A stretch of 64,000 nt of DNA from Sphingomonas sp. PP-CE-3A-406 (GTDB taxonomy: Bacteria; Pseudomonadota; Alphaproteobacteria; Sphingomonadales; Sphingomonadaceae), in assembly GCF_003688625.1 (NCBI RefSeq), contig NZ_RCWY01000003.1:434001-498000 (forward strand), in the 5' to 3' direction. The notes beneath the pieces are model-generated. The model had not been told where the DNA came from. It saw only the letters and a program-made list of their open reading frames with translations, and ran no database searches. A program made the position numbers and the translations under genes. Of this stretch, positions 1 to 8,773 are shown piece by piece. Every line of letters starts with the position of its first letter. Position 1 is the stretch's first letter.

Positions 1-239
1 AGGTGGTCCTGGTGCTCGACGAAGACGGCCATGACGATGCGACGATCGCAGCGGCGTTCGCCGCGTTGAGCCCGATCCTGCATGCCAGCGCGATCGAAGG
101 CAGCTATTATTTCGACGATACGCTGGCGCCGCAATTCTATCTGCTTGTGTATAATCGCAGGATCGATCCGACCCGGATCAAGACCCCCGGGCTCGACGAT
201 CTGCGAACTGTTCTGGAACGGGGAGTGCGTGATCTGTGA
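1..239 (+). CDS. C-terminal fragment of an unrecognised protein
   Basis: The gene enters from the left edge; its last 78 codons are visible (reading frame from base 3) and it ends at a TGA that overlaps the GTG of the next gene by four bases (GTGA). The fragment starts with a hydrophobic strand followed by acidic residues (VVLVLDEDG), then an Ala-rich helix and a short basic C-terminus. I do not recognise the family. Tight overlap with a chain-length determinant gene implies that it belongs to the same exopolysaccharide operon. No catalytic motif can be identified from this piece. Confidence 0.6.
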   Translation, partial: VVLVLDEDGHDDATIAAAFAALSPILHASAIEGSYYFDDTLAPQFYLLVYNRRIDPTRIKTPGLDDLRTVLERGVRDL

Positions 240-1603
240 TCGGTTTCACTGACTTGGTAAGCGCGATCCGGTATAGGCTCCGGCTTGTCCTGATCGTGGG
301 CGGCCTGGTGTTTCTCGCCATCGCCGTGCTCGGCTTCACGCGTCCCCGCGCCTACACCGCGTCGTCGTCGGTGCTGGTCGATCTGACCCAGCGCGATCCG
401 GTCAGCGCCAACAGCGTGACGGGTTCCGACAATAGTTCGGTGCTCGAATCGGTGATCGGCACGCAGGAGGACATCATCCGCAGCGATGCCGTGCTCGGCG
501 AGGTCATTCGCCGCAGCCCGCAGTTCCAGAGCGCGAAGCTGGGCGATACGCCGGCAGAGCGGACCCAGAACGGCCTTGTCATGCTGCGCCGCGATCTCGC
601 GATCAGCAACGAGAAGGGCAGCAACGTGATCCGGCTCAGCCTGACCGCGAACACGCCCGAGCAGGCGGCCAAGACGCTGAACCTGATCGTCGACACGTTC
701 CTGACCAAGCAGGTGACGCTGCGCAGCGGCAGCGCGCAGGGTAACGCCAAATGGTACGACGCGCGGACTCGCGACGTCCGTGACCGGCTCGAAGCGGCGC
801 AGTCGCGCTTGTCCAACTTCCAGCGTCAGCACGGCATCGTCGGCATGAACCGGATGGACGTCGAGGCCGACCGCGTCCGCAACCTGTCGACCGAGCTGGT
901 CTCCGCACAGGCCGCCGCGGCGGTCGCGCAGTCCAAATCGGGGTCGACCGCGCAGCCCGAGGTCGCGCAGTCGACGATCGTCCAGGACCTTCAGCGCGAG
1001 AGCGGTATGCAGGCGGGCAAGGTCGCCGAACTGTCGAAGACGCTTGGTCCGAATCACCCCGACATGCTGGCCGCCAACGCGCAGCTGGCGGCGCTGCGCA
1101 GCCAGCTCGAATCGGCGCGATCGATCCAGGCGCAGGCGTTGACCGCCTCGAGCTCGGCAGCGGGCCGGCGCGAGTCGCAGATCCGTGCCGATCTGGCGGC
1201 ACAGCAGACGCGCATGCTCGCGCTGTCGGGTGTGCAGGACCAGCTGAACGTGCTGCAGCGCGACGTCGATGCGGCGCGGGCGACCTACGACACGGTGCGC
1301 CAGCGCTACAACGAGGCGACGCTGCAATCCGAGGTGTCGCAGGCCAATGCGAGCCGTCTCGATCGCGCAGTGGCGCCGACGCTGCCGTCCAAGCCGAACC
1401 TGATCCTGTGGGTGATCGCGGCGATCGTGCTGGGTGCGGGTGCCGGGCTCGCCTCGGCGATCGGGCAGGAAATGCTCACGCCGCGGCTGCGGACCCCGTC
1501 GGGGACCGCGCGTGCGCTCGATCTCGACGTGATCGCCGACATGACCGACATCGAAAGCGGGACAACGGGCTGGCGAGCCCCGCGCAAGGAGGCAATAGCG
1601 TGA
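236..1603 (+). CDS. Wzz/GumC-type polysaccharide chain-length determinant
   Basis: A 455-residue inner-membrane protein of the polysaccharide co-polymerase type, which sets chain length and supports export in Wzy-dependent pathways. Topology is diagnostic: a short cytoplasmic N-terminus, one membrane helix at about residues 14-33, a long periplasmic region rich in heptad-like Leu/Ala/Gln coiled coil (about 170-370), and a second membrane helix at about 386-409. A GNVR-like stretch (NVIRLSLTANTPEQAAKTLN) lies near 130-150. There is no fused kinase domain after the second helix; the next gene supplies a separate kinase-like protein, as in Gram-positive and some alphaproteobacterial systems. The start is a GTG overlapping the previous stop. 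Family assignment is firm; the polysaccharide is unknown. Confidence 0.88.
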   Translation: MIGFTDLVSAIRYRLRLVLIVGGLVFLAIAVLGFTRPRAYTASSSVLVDLTQRDPVSANSVTGSDNSSVLESVIGTQEDIIRSDAVLGEVIRRSPQFQSAKLGDTPAERTQNGLVMLRRDLAISNEKGSNVIRLSLTANTPEQAAKTLNLIVDTFLTKQVTLRSGSAQGNAKWYDARTRDVRDRLEAAQSRLSNFQRQHGIVGMNRMDVEADRVRNLSTELVSAQAAAAVAQSKSGSTAQPEVAQSTIVQDLQRESGMQAGKVAELSKTLGPNHPDMLAANAQLAALRSQLESARSIQAQALTASSSAAGRRESQIRADLAAQQTRMLALSGVQDQLNVLQRDVDAARATYDTVRQRYNEATLQSEVSQANASRLDRAVAPTLPSKPNLILWVIAAIVLGAGAGLASAIGQEMLTPRLRTPSGTARALDLDVIADMTDIESGTTGWRAPRKEAIA

Positions 1604-2268
1604 GGCTTCGTTCGACCACTGGTCCCGCATCGTTTCGTTCCGACGGCGACGATACCGGATCGTCCCATGTCGCCCCCGGCAGCGTCGATCCGCTGGTCGT
1701 CGCGGCCTATGCGGCCGACACGCCCTATGTGGTGGCGGCGCGCGCGATCCGCAGCTCGATCCTGCAGAGCTACGGCGAGACCGATCGCCGGTCGCGCGCG
1801 TGTGCGCTGATCGGCGTCGATTGCGACGAGGCGCTCGCCGTGCTGGCCGCCAATATCGGCGTGGTGATGGCGCAGGCCGGATCGCACACGCTGATCGTCG
1901 ACACCAATCGTGCGCATCCGCGGATCGCGAGCCTGTTCCAGCTGGCCGATCATGCCGATCACCAGGGCACCGCGATCCCGGGCCTGCTGGTGCAGGGGAC
2001 CGGATCGGATGGCGGCAGCGGCGAGCCGATCGAGCGTCGGTCGCTGCTCGAACAGCATGATGCGGTCGCGACCTCGAGCGGCCAGATGCTGGCCGTCGCC
2101 GCGATCCATTCGACCAACGGTGCGACCAGCATCGCCGATGCGATCAGCGGTTTCGACGCGGCGGTGATCGTCGTCCGCAAACACCGGACCAAGCGCAGCG
2201 ACGTGCGCGGGCTGATCGAAGTGCTCGACCAACACGGCATTCCGATCACCGGCACCGTCCTCGTCTGA
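1600..2268 (+). CDS. CpsD/BY-kinase-like protein with a degenerate P-loop
   Basis: A 222-residue protein matching the layout of the separate kinase partner of a chain-length determinant. GTG at 1600 is chosen because AAGGAG lies at 1586-1591 and it overlaps the upstream stop; an in-frame start further upstream would lie inside the previous gene. The typical ARAIRSSIL helix is at 47-55 and the Walker A-prime strand is recognisable (TLIVDTNRAHP, 97-107). The Walker A loop, expected as GEGKST, reads IGVDCDEAL at 71-79, without the Gly-Lys-Ser/Thr needed to bind phosphates. There is no C-terminal tyrosine cluster. It is therefore probably not an active kinase; a structural or regulatory partner role is an inference. 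Confidence 0.7.
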   Translation: MRLRSTTGPASFRSDGDDTGSSHVAPGSVDPLVVAAYAADTPYVVAARAIRSSILQSYGETDRRSRACALIGVDCDEALAVLAANIGVVMAQAGSHTLIVDTNRAHPRIASLFQLADHADHQGTAIPGLLVQGTGSDGGSGEPIERRSLLEQHDAVATSSGQMLAVAAIHSTNGATSIADAISGFDAAVIVVRKHRTKRSDVRGLIEVLDQHGIPITGTVLV

Positions 2269-2272
2269 TCGC

Positions 2273-3391
2273 ATGGCCGTGTCGACCGGACCGCGCGGGG
2301 ATGGCGCCGCGCCCCGCGTGCTGCATGTGTGCGACAGCATCATCGGCGGGACGGGGAGCTTTCTCGCCGAACTGCTGACCCCGCAGGCAGAGCTTTACGG
2401 CCCCGCCGCGCTGACGCTGCTGATGCCCGAGCAGCACCGCGACCATATCGAGCCGCGGCTGCGCGACAGCGAGATCCGGTTCGAATTCTTCGATCGGCCC
2501 AACCGGCTGCGCGGGATGGCGAAACTGTTCTTCGCGTATCGACGCGTGCGGCGTGCGACGCGTCCGGACATCGTCCACGCGCATTCGTTCGGCGCGGGCG
2601 TGATCACGCGGATCATGCGCTTCGGGCGTCGCCCTCGCGTGCTGTTCTGTCCGCATGGTTGGGCGTTCAGCATGCAGGTCTCGCCGAACGTGCGGCGCTT
2701 CATCGTCGCGGTCGAGCGTTATCTGGCAAGGGCGGCGGACCGCATCATCCTGATCTCGCCGCACGAACGTGACGTCGCGGTCGAGGCCGGCTTGCCCGAG
2801 CGCAAGCTGGTAACGATCAACAACGCGATCGCCGCGGCTCCGCCCGCGGTCGCGCCGGCGCGCTGGGACGACTCCCGGATCAAGCTGTTGTTCGTCGGGC
2901 GGCTCGACCGGCAGAAGGGGCTCGATCTGCTCCTGGAGGCGATCGCCGGACTCGGTGATCGCTATGCGCTGCGAATCGTCGGGCAGGCGGTGCTGTCGAC
3001 GGATACGAGCAGCCCGAAACCCGATTTCGTCGACTATGTCGGGTGGCGCGACCGCAATGGCGTGGTCGCCGAGATGATGGCGGCGGATGCGATCATCGTG
3101 CCGTCGCGCTGGGAGGGCTTCGGTCTGGTCGCGATCGAGGCGATGCGAGTCCGCCGCGCGGTGATCGCGTCGACCGCGGGCGGGCTGAACGACATTCTCG
3201 ACGGCGGACGCTACGGCGTGAGCTTCCCGGCAAACGATGCGGCCGCGCTGCGCCGGACATTGGAAGCGCTGGACCCTGCCACGTTGCCCGAATGGGGCGA
3301 GCGGGGCCATGCGCGCTTCATCGCCGAATATACCGCGGAGAAGATGGTTGATGCGGTCGACCGGGTATATAGGTCCGCGCTCGACGACTGA
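2273..3391 (+). CDS. Family 4 glycosyltransferase (GT-B fold)
   Basis: A 372-residue cytoplasmic glycosyltransferase of the GT4/GT1 superfamily, adding a sugar from a nucleotide-sugar donor to a lipid-linked intermediate. The N-terminal domain contains a Gly-rich loop (IIGGTGS, 23-29) and the HAHS motif (102-105). The C-terminal donor-binding domain has the typical VGRLDRQKGLDLLLEA segment (208-223) and the E-x7-E motif in SRWEGFGLVAIEA (Glu281 and Glu289). ATG at 2273 lies four bases after the upstream stop, so it belongs to the same operon as the chain-length gene. The acceptor and donor sugars cannot be read from sequence. Confidence 0.88.
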   Translation: MAVSTGPRGDGAAPRVLHVCDSIIGGTGSFLAELLTPQAELYGPAALTLLMPEQHRDHIEPRLRDSEIRFEFFDRPNRLRGMAKLFFAYRRVRRATRPDIVHAHSFGAGVITRIMRFGRRPRVLFCPHGWAFSMQVSPNVRRFIVAVERYLARAADRIILISPHERDVAVEAGLPERKLVTINNAIAAAPPAVAPARWDDSRIKLLFVGRLDRQKGLDLLLEAIAGLGDRYALRIVGQAVLSTDTSSPKPDFVDYVGWRDRNGVVAEMMAADAIIVPSRWEGFGLVAIEAMRVRRAVIASTAGGLNDILDGGRYGVSFPANDAAALRRTLEALDPATLPEWGERGHARFIAEYTAEKMVDAVDRVYRSALDD

Positions 3392-3407
3392 CGCGGCCGC
3401 GACCCGA

Positions 3408-4049
3408 TCAGGACGCTTCGGCGATCAGCTTGGCGGCAGCGAGCGTGTTCCATTCGTAGCCGCCGGTCATCCGCCACACTTCCTTGCCCGCCGAATCGTA
3501 CAGGATCGTGGTCGGCAGGTTCGCCTGATAGGCAAGGCTGAGGCCGAGCTTCGGATCAAGATACGGCTTCAGCGTCGTGAACTTCTTCGCCGCGAAGAAC
3601 GGCGTCACCTTCTCCGCGCCCTGCATGTCCTGGCTGACCGCGATCACTTGCACCTTGCCGGCGAGCGACTTCGCCGCGGAGTCGAGCGTCGGCATTTCCG
3701 CGACGCACGGCGCACACCAGGTCGCCCACATGTTGAGGAGCAACGGCTTGCCCTTGAACGTGGCGAGCGTGACCGACTTGCCGTCCGGCGCGGTGAAGGC
3801 GGCGGTCGGGCCGGTCTCGCCCTTGTGGCTGCGGTCGAGCTTTTCGGCGGGGGTGGCGGGGCCGGTCGCCTCGTCGGGGGCAGGGCCGGACGCGACCTCG
3901 TCGGCGGACGCCGTGTTCGCCGCAACGACGTTTGCTTGCTCCGGCGCGGGCGATTTCCTATCGCAGCCGGCGACCAGCAGGCCCATCCCCATCACGGCGG
4001 CGATCGGCCCAGACTTTAACAGCGAATTGAACACAGGATTCGAGAACAT
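3408..4049 (-). CDS. TlpA/ResA-type thioredoxin-like lipoprotein
   Basis: A 213-residue envelope lipoprotein with a redox-active thioredoxin fold. The first 28 residues are a lipoprotein signal ending LLVAG-Cys29. A Pro/Ala-rich linker of about 50 residues follows, then the AhpC/TSA-Redoxin domain with Trp-Cys-Ala-Pro-Cys (Cys112, Cys115) and the cis-proline at Pro179. Such proteins reduce apocytochrome or other periplasmic disulfides; the client here is unknown. Only the start at 4049 gives a complete lipoprotein signal; the reading frame stays open further upstream but that stretch is antisense to argH. Its ATG overlaps the divergent argH ATG by two bases. It is convergent with the glycosyltransferase gene. 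Confidence 0.87.
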   Translation of the reverse strand: MFSNPVFNSLLKSGPIAAVMGMGLLVAGCDRKSPAPEQANVVAANTASADEVASGPAPDEATGPATPAEKLDRSHKGETGPTAAFTAPDGKSVTLATFKGKPLLLNMWATWCAPCVAEMPTLDSAAKSLAGKVQVIAVSQDMQGAEKVTPFFAAKKFTTLKPYLDPKLGLSLAYQANLPTTILYDSAGKEVWRMTGGYEWNTLAAAKLIAEAS

Positions 4050-5433
4050 GGACGGTTCCAATTCGATGTGGGGCGGGCGGTTCGCCGAAGGACCGGCAGC
4101 GGTCATGCGCGAGATAAACGCCTCCATTCCCTTCGACAAGCGGCTCTGGCAGCAGGATATTGCCGGTTCGAAGGCGCATGTCGCCATGCTCGGCAAGCAG
4201 GGCATCGTTTCGGCGGAGGACGCCGCGACGATCTCGGCGGGGCTCGACACGGTAGCGGCGCATTATGCCGAGCACGGCGTCGAGGAGGATCTGGTCCTTG
4301 AGGATATCCACATGCAGACCGAGGCGCGGCTGGCCGATGCGATCGGTCCGGTCGCCGGGCGGCTACATACCGCGCGGTCGCGCAACGACCAGGTCGCGAC
4401 CGATTTCCGGCTGTGGGTGCGCGATGCGATCGACCAGGCGCTGGCGGCGCTCGCCGGGTTCCAGGCGGCACTGCTCGCGCGGGCGGAAGAGCATGCGGCG
4501 AGTGTTATGCCAGGCTTTACGCACCTCCAGTCCGCGCAGCCGGTGACGCTGGGGCATCACCTGATGGCGTATCACGCGATGATTTCGCGTGATGTCGGGC
4601 GGTTTGCCGATGCGCGCGCAAGGATGAACCGGTCGCCGCTGGGCTCGGCGGCGCTGGCGGGGACGGGCTTTCCGATCGACCGCGCGATGACCGCCGAGGC
4701 GCTTGGCTTCGACGGCCCGATGACCAATTCGCTCGACGGGGTGAGCGACCGCGACTTCGCGATCGAGTATCTCACCGCCGCGACGCAGACCTCGCTGCAC
4801 CTATCGCGCCTCGCCGAGGAGTTCGTGCTGTGGGCGTCGCAGCCGTTCGGGTTCGTCGCGCTCAGCGATCAATGGTCGACCGGCAGCTCGATCATGCCGC
4901 AGAAGCGCAATCCCGATGCGGCCGAACTGGTGCGCGGGCATGCCGGGCGGATCCTGGGCTGCATGACCGCGCTGATGGTGACGATGAAGGGCCTGCCGCT
5001 CGCCTATTCGAAGGACATGCAGGACGACAAGCCGCCGGTGTTCGAGGCGCACGACCTGCTCGCGCTGTCGATCGCGGCGATGACCGGGATGGTCGAGAGC
5101 GCGACGTTCCGCACCGATCGGATGCGTGGGCTGGCGGAGAGCGGCTTTGCGACCGCGACCGATCTCGCCGACTGGCTGGTGCGCGAGGCCGGGCTTCCGT
5201 TCCGCGAGGCGCATCACGTGACCGGGCGCGCGGTGAAGCTGGCCGAGGAGCGGAAAGTCGCGCTCGATGCGCTGCCGATCGAGGACCTGAAGGCAATCGA
5301 TGCGCGGATCGACGAACGCGTGTACGGCGTGCTCTCGGTCGATGCGTCGGTCGCCAGCCGGACCAGCTTCGGCGGCACCGCGCCCGACAATGTACGTGCC
5401 GCGATCCGCGCGGCTCGGGGAGAGACGGCATGA
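4048..5433 (+). CDS. argH: Argininosuccinate lyase
   Basis: Last step of arginine synthesis: argininosuccinate to arginine plus fumarate, in the cytosol. The protein has 461 residues, the usual length. It starts with the family's MWGGRF motif (residues 7-12), and the fumarase/aspartase signature [11 protein letters not shown] with the catalytic serine loop is at about 279-289. The frame is open further upstream, but ATG at 4048 gives the standard N-terminus. It heads a plus-strand run with four-base overlaps or short gaps to a small lipoprotein and lysA, linking arginine and lysine/diaminopimelate synthesis, a gene order I associate with alphaproteobacteria. Confidence 0.97.
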   Translation: MDGSNSMWGGRFAEGPAAVMREINASIPFDKRLWQQDIAGSKAHVAMLGKQGIVSAEDAATISAGLDTVAAHYAEHGVEEDLVLEDIHMQTEARLADAIGPVAGRLHTARSRNDQVATDFRLWVRDAIDQALAALAGFQAALLARAEEHAASVMPGFTHLQSAQPVTLGHHLMAYHAMISRDVGRFADARARMNRSPLGSAALAGTGFPIDRAMTAEALGFDGPMTNSLDGVSDRDFAIEYLTAATQTSLHLSRLAEEFVLWASQPFGFVALSDQWSTGSSIMPQKRNPDAAELVRGHAGRILGCMTALMVTMKGLPLAYSKDMQDDKPPVFEAHDLLALSIAAMTGMVESATFRTDRMRGLAESGFATATDLADWLVREAGLPFREAHHVTGRAVKLAEERKVALDALPIEDLKAIDARIDERVYGVLSVDASVASRTSFGGTAPDNVRAAIRAARGETA

Positions 5434-5672
5434 AGCGGTGTGTTGGATTGGCGGGACTGGCGTTGGCCTTGTCCGGGTGCGGTGCGGCGGACGGCTTGAA
5501 ACCGGCCGAGGGCAAGATGCTGCCAGTCGCGCCCTATGGTGCGAAGACCCGGCCGACGCCGGCGCAGTTGCTGACGCCCACCACGCAGCAACGCCCCAAG
5601 CGCAGCGACGAGCTGCTGACCCAATCCGACGAGCGGCGTAGCGACGAGTTCGACCTGCCGCCGCCCAATTGA
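5430..5672 (+). CDS. Small lipoprotein between argH and lysA (LptM/YifL-like by position)
   Basis: An 80-residue lipoprotein: charged start (MKR), hydrophobic core, and lipobox LALSG-Cys17. The mature part is short, polar and Pro/Gln/Arg-rich, ending DEFDLPPPN, with no visible domain. Its ATG overlaps the argH stop (ATGA) and the lysA start lies 11 bases downstream. In gamma- and betaproteobacteria a tiny lipoprotein upstream of lysA or dapF is the LPS-translocon maturation factor LptM (YifL). Similar position and size suggest a relation, but the sequence is too short to prove it. Confidence 0.8.
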   Translation: MKRCVGLAGLALALSGCGAADGLKPAEGKMLPVAPYGAKTRPTPAQLLTPTTQQRPKRSDELLTQSDERRSDEFDLPPPN

Positions 5673-5683
5673 AGACCTGATTC

Positions 5684-6946
5684 ATGGACCATTTCGCCTA
5701 TCGTGACGGTATCATGCACGCCGAGGACGTCGCCCTGCCGGCGATCGCCGAGGCTGTCGGCACGCCCGTCTACGTCTATTCGACCGCCACCTTCCGCCGC
5801 CACGCGCAGGTGTTTCGCGATGCGCTGAAGGGCGCCGGGCGCGTGCATCTGGCCTATGCGATCAAGGCCAATCCCAACGTCGCGGTGCTGCGCGTACTGG
5901 CCGACGAGGGCTATGGTGCCGATGTCGTCTCGGCCGGCGAGATGCAACGCGCGCTGGCGGCGGGAATACCAGCGTCGGACATCGTGTTCTCGGGCGTCGG
6001 CAAGACGCGGCGCGAACTGGCGCAGGCGCTCGATGCGGGTATCGGCCAGTTCAATCTGGAGCTGGAGGAGGAGGGCGAAGTCCTTGCCGCGCTCGCCCAC
6101 GCCCGCGGCGAACGCGCGCCGGCGGTGCTTCGCGTGAACCCCGACGTCGACGCCGGCACGCACGCGAAGATTTCGACGGGGCGCAAGGAGAACAAGTTCG
6201 GCGTCGCGATCGATCAGGCGGTCGCCATGTTCGATCGCCTGTCGAAGCATGACGGCCTGAACTTGCGCGGCGTCGCGATCCACATCGGCAGCCAGCTCGC
6301 TGATCTCGCGCCGCTCGAAGCCGCCTATGCGCGGATCGGCGAGCTGGTCGCGGAGCTGCGTGCTGCCGGTCACACGATCAGCCGCGTCGATCTCGGCGGC
6401 GGGCTCGGCGTACCGTACAAGCCCGGCGACGTGCTGCCGAGCCCTGCCGAGTACGGCGCGATGGTCGCGCGCGCGACCGCCGACTGGGACGTCGAACTGA
6501 TGTTCGAACCGGGGCGCGTGATCGCGGGCAATGCCGGCGTGCTGCTCACCGAGGTGATCTGGGTGAAGCCCGGCGTCGTGAACCCGTACGTGATCGTCGA
6601 TGCGGCGATGAACGACCTCGCGCGCGTCGCGATGTACGACGCGTATCACGACTTCGTCGCGGTCGCGCCGAGCGGGGAGCGGATGACCGCCAACATCGCC
6701 GGGCCGGTGTGCGAGACCGGCGACACCTTCGCGATGGGGCGCGATATCGACGCGGTGAAGTCGGGCGATCTCGGCATCTTCCGTACCGCGGGCGCGTACG
6801 GTGCGACGATGGCGTCGACCTACAACAGCCGTGCGCTGGTGCCCGAGGTGCTGGTCGATGGCGACCGGTTCGCGGTGGTCGCCGACCGCATCCACCCCGA
6901 GACGATCCTCGCTGCCGAGCGCGTGCCGGAATGGCTCAAGCGGTGA
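5684..6946 (+). CDS. lysA: Diaminopimelate decarboxylase
   Basis: PLP-dependent decarboxylation of meso-diaminopimelate to L-lysine, the last step of the pathway. The 420-residue protein is of normal length. The PLP lysine is in YAIKANPNV (Lys61). The HIGSQ motif is near residue 200, the glycine-rich phosphate loop GGGLGVPY near 240, EPGR near 275, and CETGD, with the cysteine of the opposing subunit's active site, near 342. ATG at 5684 follows the small lipoprotein gene. The stop overlaps the start of the next gene, so they are probably co-transcribed. Confidence 0.97.
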   Translation: MDHFAYRDGIMHAEDVALPAIAEAVGTPVYVYSTATFRRHAQVFRDALKGAGRVHLAYAIKANPNVAVLRVLADEGYGADVVSAGEMQRALAAGIPASDIVFSGVGKTRRELAQALDAGIGQFNLELEEEGEVLAALAHARGERAPAVLRVNPDVDAGTHAKISTGRKENKFGVAIDQAVAMFDRLSKHDGLNLRGVAIHIGSQLADLAPLEAAYARIGELVAELRAAGHTISRVDLGGGLGVPYKPGDVLPSPAEYGAMVARATADWDVELMFEPGRVIAGNAGVLLTEVIWVKPGVVNPYVIVDAAMNDLARVAMYDAYHDFVAVAPSGERMTANIAGPVCETGDTFAMGRDIDAVKSGDLGIFRTAGAYGATMASTYNSRALVPEVLVDGDRFAVVADRIHPETILAAERVPEWLKR

Positions 6947-7809
6947 CGGCTTCCGTCCCGCTACAGAGCCTGCCGCTGTTCGTCAGGCTGGCGGGTCGCC
7001 CGGTGATCCTGCTGGGCGAGGGCGAGGCGGCGGATGCGAAACGGCGGTTGCTCGATCGCGCGGGGGCCGATGTGGTCGGCGAGGATGCTGCGGCATCGCT
7101 CGCGATCGTCGCGATCGACGATGAGGATGAAGCACTGGCGGCGGTGGCGCGGCTGAAGGCGCGCGGCATCCTGGTCAACGCGGTCGATCGTTCGGCGCTG
7201 TGCGACTTCACGCTGCCGGCGATCGTCGACCGCGCGCCGGTGTTGATCGCGATTGGGACGAGCGGGGTGTCGGCGGGCCTCGCGGCGGCGGTGCGGCAGC
7301 GGCTGGAAGCGATCGTGCCCGCCGATCTCGGCAAACTCGCGCTGGCGTTGCAGGCGGCGCGCGGCGCGTTGCGCAAGCGCTGGCCCGACATGGGCGAGCG
7401 TCGCCGGGCGCTCGCGACCGCGATGGGGGTGGGCGGTGCGCTTGATCCACTCTCACCAACACACGACGTCGACGCATGGCTGGCCACACCAGACTCCCCT
7501 CCCTGGAAGGGAGGGGCAGGGGGTGGGTCGGCCGCTGATGCACGCGCCGACTCCCAACTGGCCTACCCACCCCCAACCCCTCCCTTTCAGGGAGGGGAGC
7601 AGGTTGCGATCCGCCTCACCTCCACCGATCCGGACGACCTGACGTTGCGCCAAGCGCGTGCGCTGGCGAGCGCCGACCGGGTCTATCATAGCCCTGACGT
7701 GCCCGCGGCGATCCTCGATCGCGCGCGTGCCGATGCGGCGCGGCACTGCGCGGCAATGCCCGCCGATCCTGGCACTGGCCTGTCGGTCGCGATCGAGATG
7801 GCGCGATGA
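6943..7809 (+). CDS. Siroheme-synthase-like protein (CysG N-terminal type) with truncated methyltransferase remnant and in-frame repeat
   Basis: About 288 residues. The first 110 residues match the precorrin-2 dehydrogenase/ferrochelatase domain of CysG/Met8: LPLFVRLAGRPVILLGEGEAA, then the SGVSAGLAA segment and a helix like the CysG dimerisation region. After about residue 185 comes a Gly/Pro-rich stretch encoded by an inverted repeat (7496-7597). The last 65 residues resemble only the beginning of the uroporphyrinogen methyltransferase domain (DPDDLTLRQARALASADRVY) and stop there. The start is GTG at 6943, overlapping the lysA stop; ATG at 6931 is an alternative. A bifunctional role is unlikely; precorrin-2 oxidation for siroheme is the likely surviving activity. 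Confidence 0.75.
   Translation: MTASVPLQSLPLFVRLAGRPVILLGEGEAADAKRRLLDRAGADVVGEDAAASLAIVAIDDEDEALAAVARLKARGILVNAVDRSALCDFTLPAIVDRAPVLIAIGTSGVSAGLAAAVRQRLEAIVPADLGKLALALQAARGALRKRWPDMGERRRALATAMGVGGALDPLSPTHDVDAWLATPDSPPWKGGAGGGSAADARADSQLAYPPPTPPFQGGEQVAIRLTSTDPDDLTLRQARALASADRVYHSPDVPAAILDRARADAARHCAAMPADPGTGLSVAIEMAR
7496..7597. repeat. 102-bp inverted repeat inserted in frame in the siroheme-synthase-like gene
   Basis: Two arms of about 38 bases (7496-7533 and 7560-7597) are inverted copies with about four mismatches; each arm itself contains a short hairpin around CCCTCCCTGGAAGGGAGGG. The whole unit is 102 bases, a multiple of three, and is read as about 34 Gly/Pro-rich residues. Related arms occur at 43650-43690 and 43991-44033. 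Confidence 0.85.
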
Positions 7810-8759
7810 GCGGCTTCGGATTTCGCATCACCAATGGCGAAGCGACGCGCGTCGATGTCAAGGAAGCGCTCGACTGCATCGCCGACCTCGTCTGGGTGCA
7901 TCTGTCGACCACTGCCGAGCATGCGCAGACTTGGCTGCGCGACGAAGCCAAGCTGCTCGACTATGTCGTCGATGCGCTGACCGCGACCGAGACGCGGCCG
8001 CGCTGCGAGGCGGTCGGCGACGGCGCGTTCGTCAATCTGCGCGGGCGATCGAAGGAGGAGCTCGACACCTCCGACCTGCTCGCCTCGGTGCGGATCTGGG
8101 CGGTGAAGGGCCGCGTGTACTCGGTCACGCGGAAGCCGCTGATCGCGGTCGCCGAGGTCGAAAAGATGGTCGAGCGCGGCGAGATCCGCGATCCGGGCGA
8201 TCTGATCGCCGCGTTCGCCACCGCGATCACCACCGATCTCGATCCCGACGTGGCGACGCTCGGCGATGAACTCGACGATTGCGAGGAGCAGCTCGACGCC
8301 AACCGCGTGTTCGAGCTGCGCCGCACGGTCAGCAAGGTGCGCGTGGCGGCGATCGGCTACAAACGCTTCCTCAATCCGCAGCGTGCGGCGCTGGAGAGGC
8401 TGGCGGCGCTGCCCGGTGATTGGCTCGCCGACGACGATCGCCTGCATCTGGCGGCGGCGGCGGATCGTGCGGCGCGGATGGCGGAGGAGCTCGAATCGAT
8501 CCGCGAGCGCTCGGCGCTGGTCCACGAGACGCTGACCGATCTGCGCGCCGAGCAGATCGACAATCGCTCGCTGATCATCTCGATCGCGGCAATGGTGTTC
8601 CTGCCGCTCACCTTCCTGACCGGGCTGTACGGGATGAACGTTAAAGGGCTGCCCTATGCCGAGGAACCCTGGGCGTTCGACGCGATCGCAGTGGCGTGCC
8701 TGGTGATCGCGGTCGGCGTCGTGGGATATTTCTCCGCCCGCCACTGGTTCCGGCGGTAG
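7806..8759 (+). CDS. zntB: ZntB/CorA-family divalent metal transporter
   Basis: A 317-residue member of the CorA/MRS2/ZntB family, a pentameric inner-membrane channel/transporter. The long N-terminal cytoplasmic part (1-250) is rich in acidic residues and helices. Two membrane helices sit at the end, with the pore signature YGMN at about 275-278 directly after the first helix (LIISIAAMVFLPLTFLTGL). The loop after GMN lacks the CorA MPEL motif and instead reads VKGLPYAEEP, closer to ZntB. ZntB exchanges or exports Zn(II). The ATG overlaps the previous stop (ATGA), so it is the last gene of the argH-lysA run. Confidence 0.82.
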   Translation: MSGFGFRITNGEATRVDVKEALDCIADLVWVHLSTTAEHAQTWLRDEAKLLDYVVDALTATETRPRCEAVGDGAFVNLRGRSKEELDTSDLLASVRIWAVKGRVYSVTRKPLIAVAEVEKMVERGEIRDPGDLIAAFATAITTDLDPDVATLGDELDDCEEQLDANRVFELRRTVSKVRVAAIGYKRFLNPQRAALERLAALPGDWLADDDRLHLAAAADRAARMAEELESIRERSALVHETLTDLRAEQIDNRSLIISIAAMVFLPLTFLTGLYGMNVKGLPYAEEPWAFDAIAVACLVIAVGVVGYFSARHWFRR

Positions 8760-8773
8760 GATAATCCTCGAGC

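Noticed and set aside
137..1630. A long open frame on the minus strand opposite the chain-length gene
   Set aside because: Arg-rich composition typical of antisense reading in GC-rich DNA, and no family features; the plus-strand gene is convincing.
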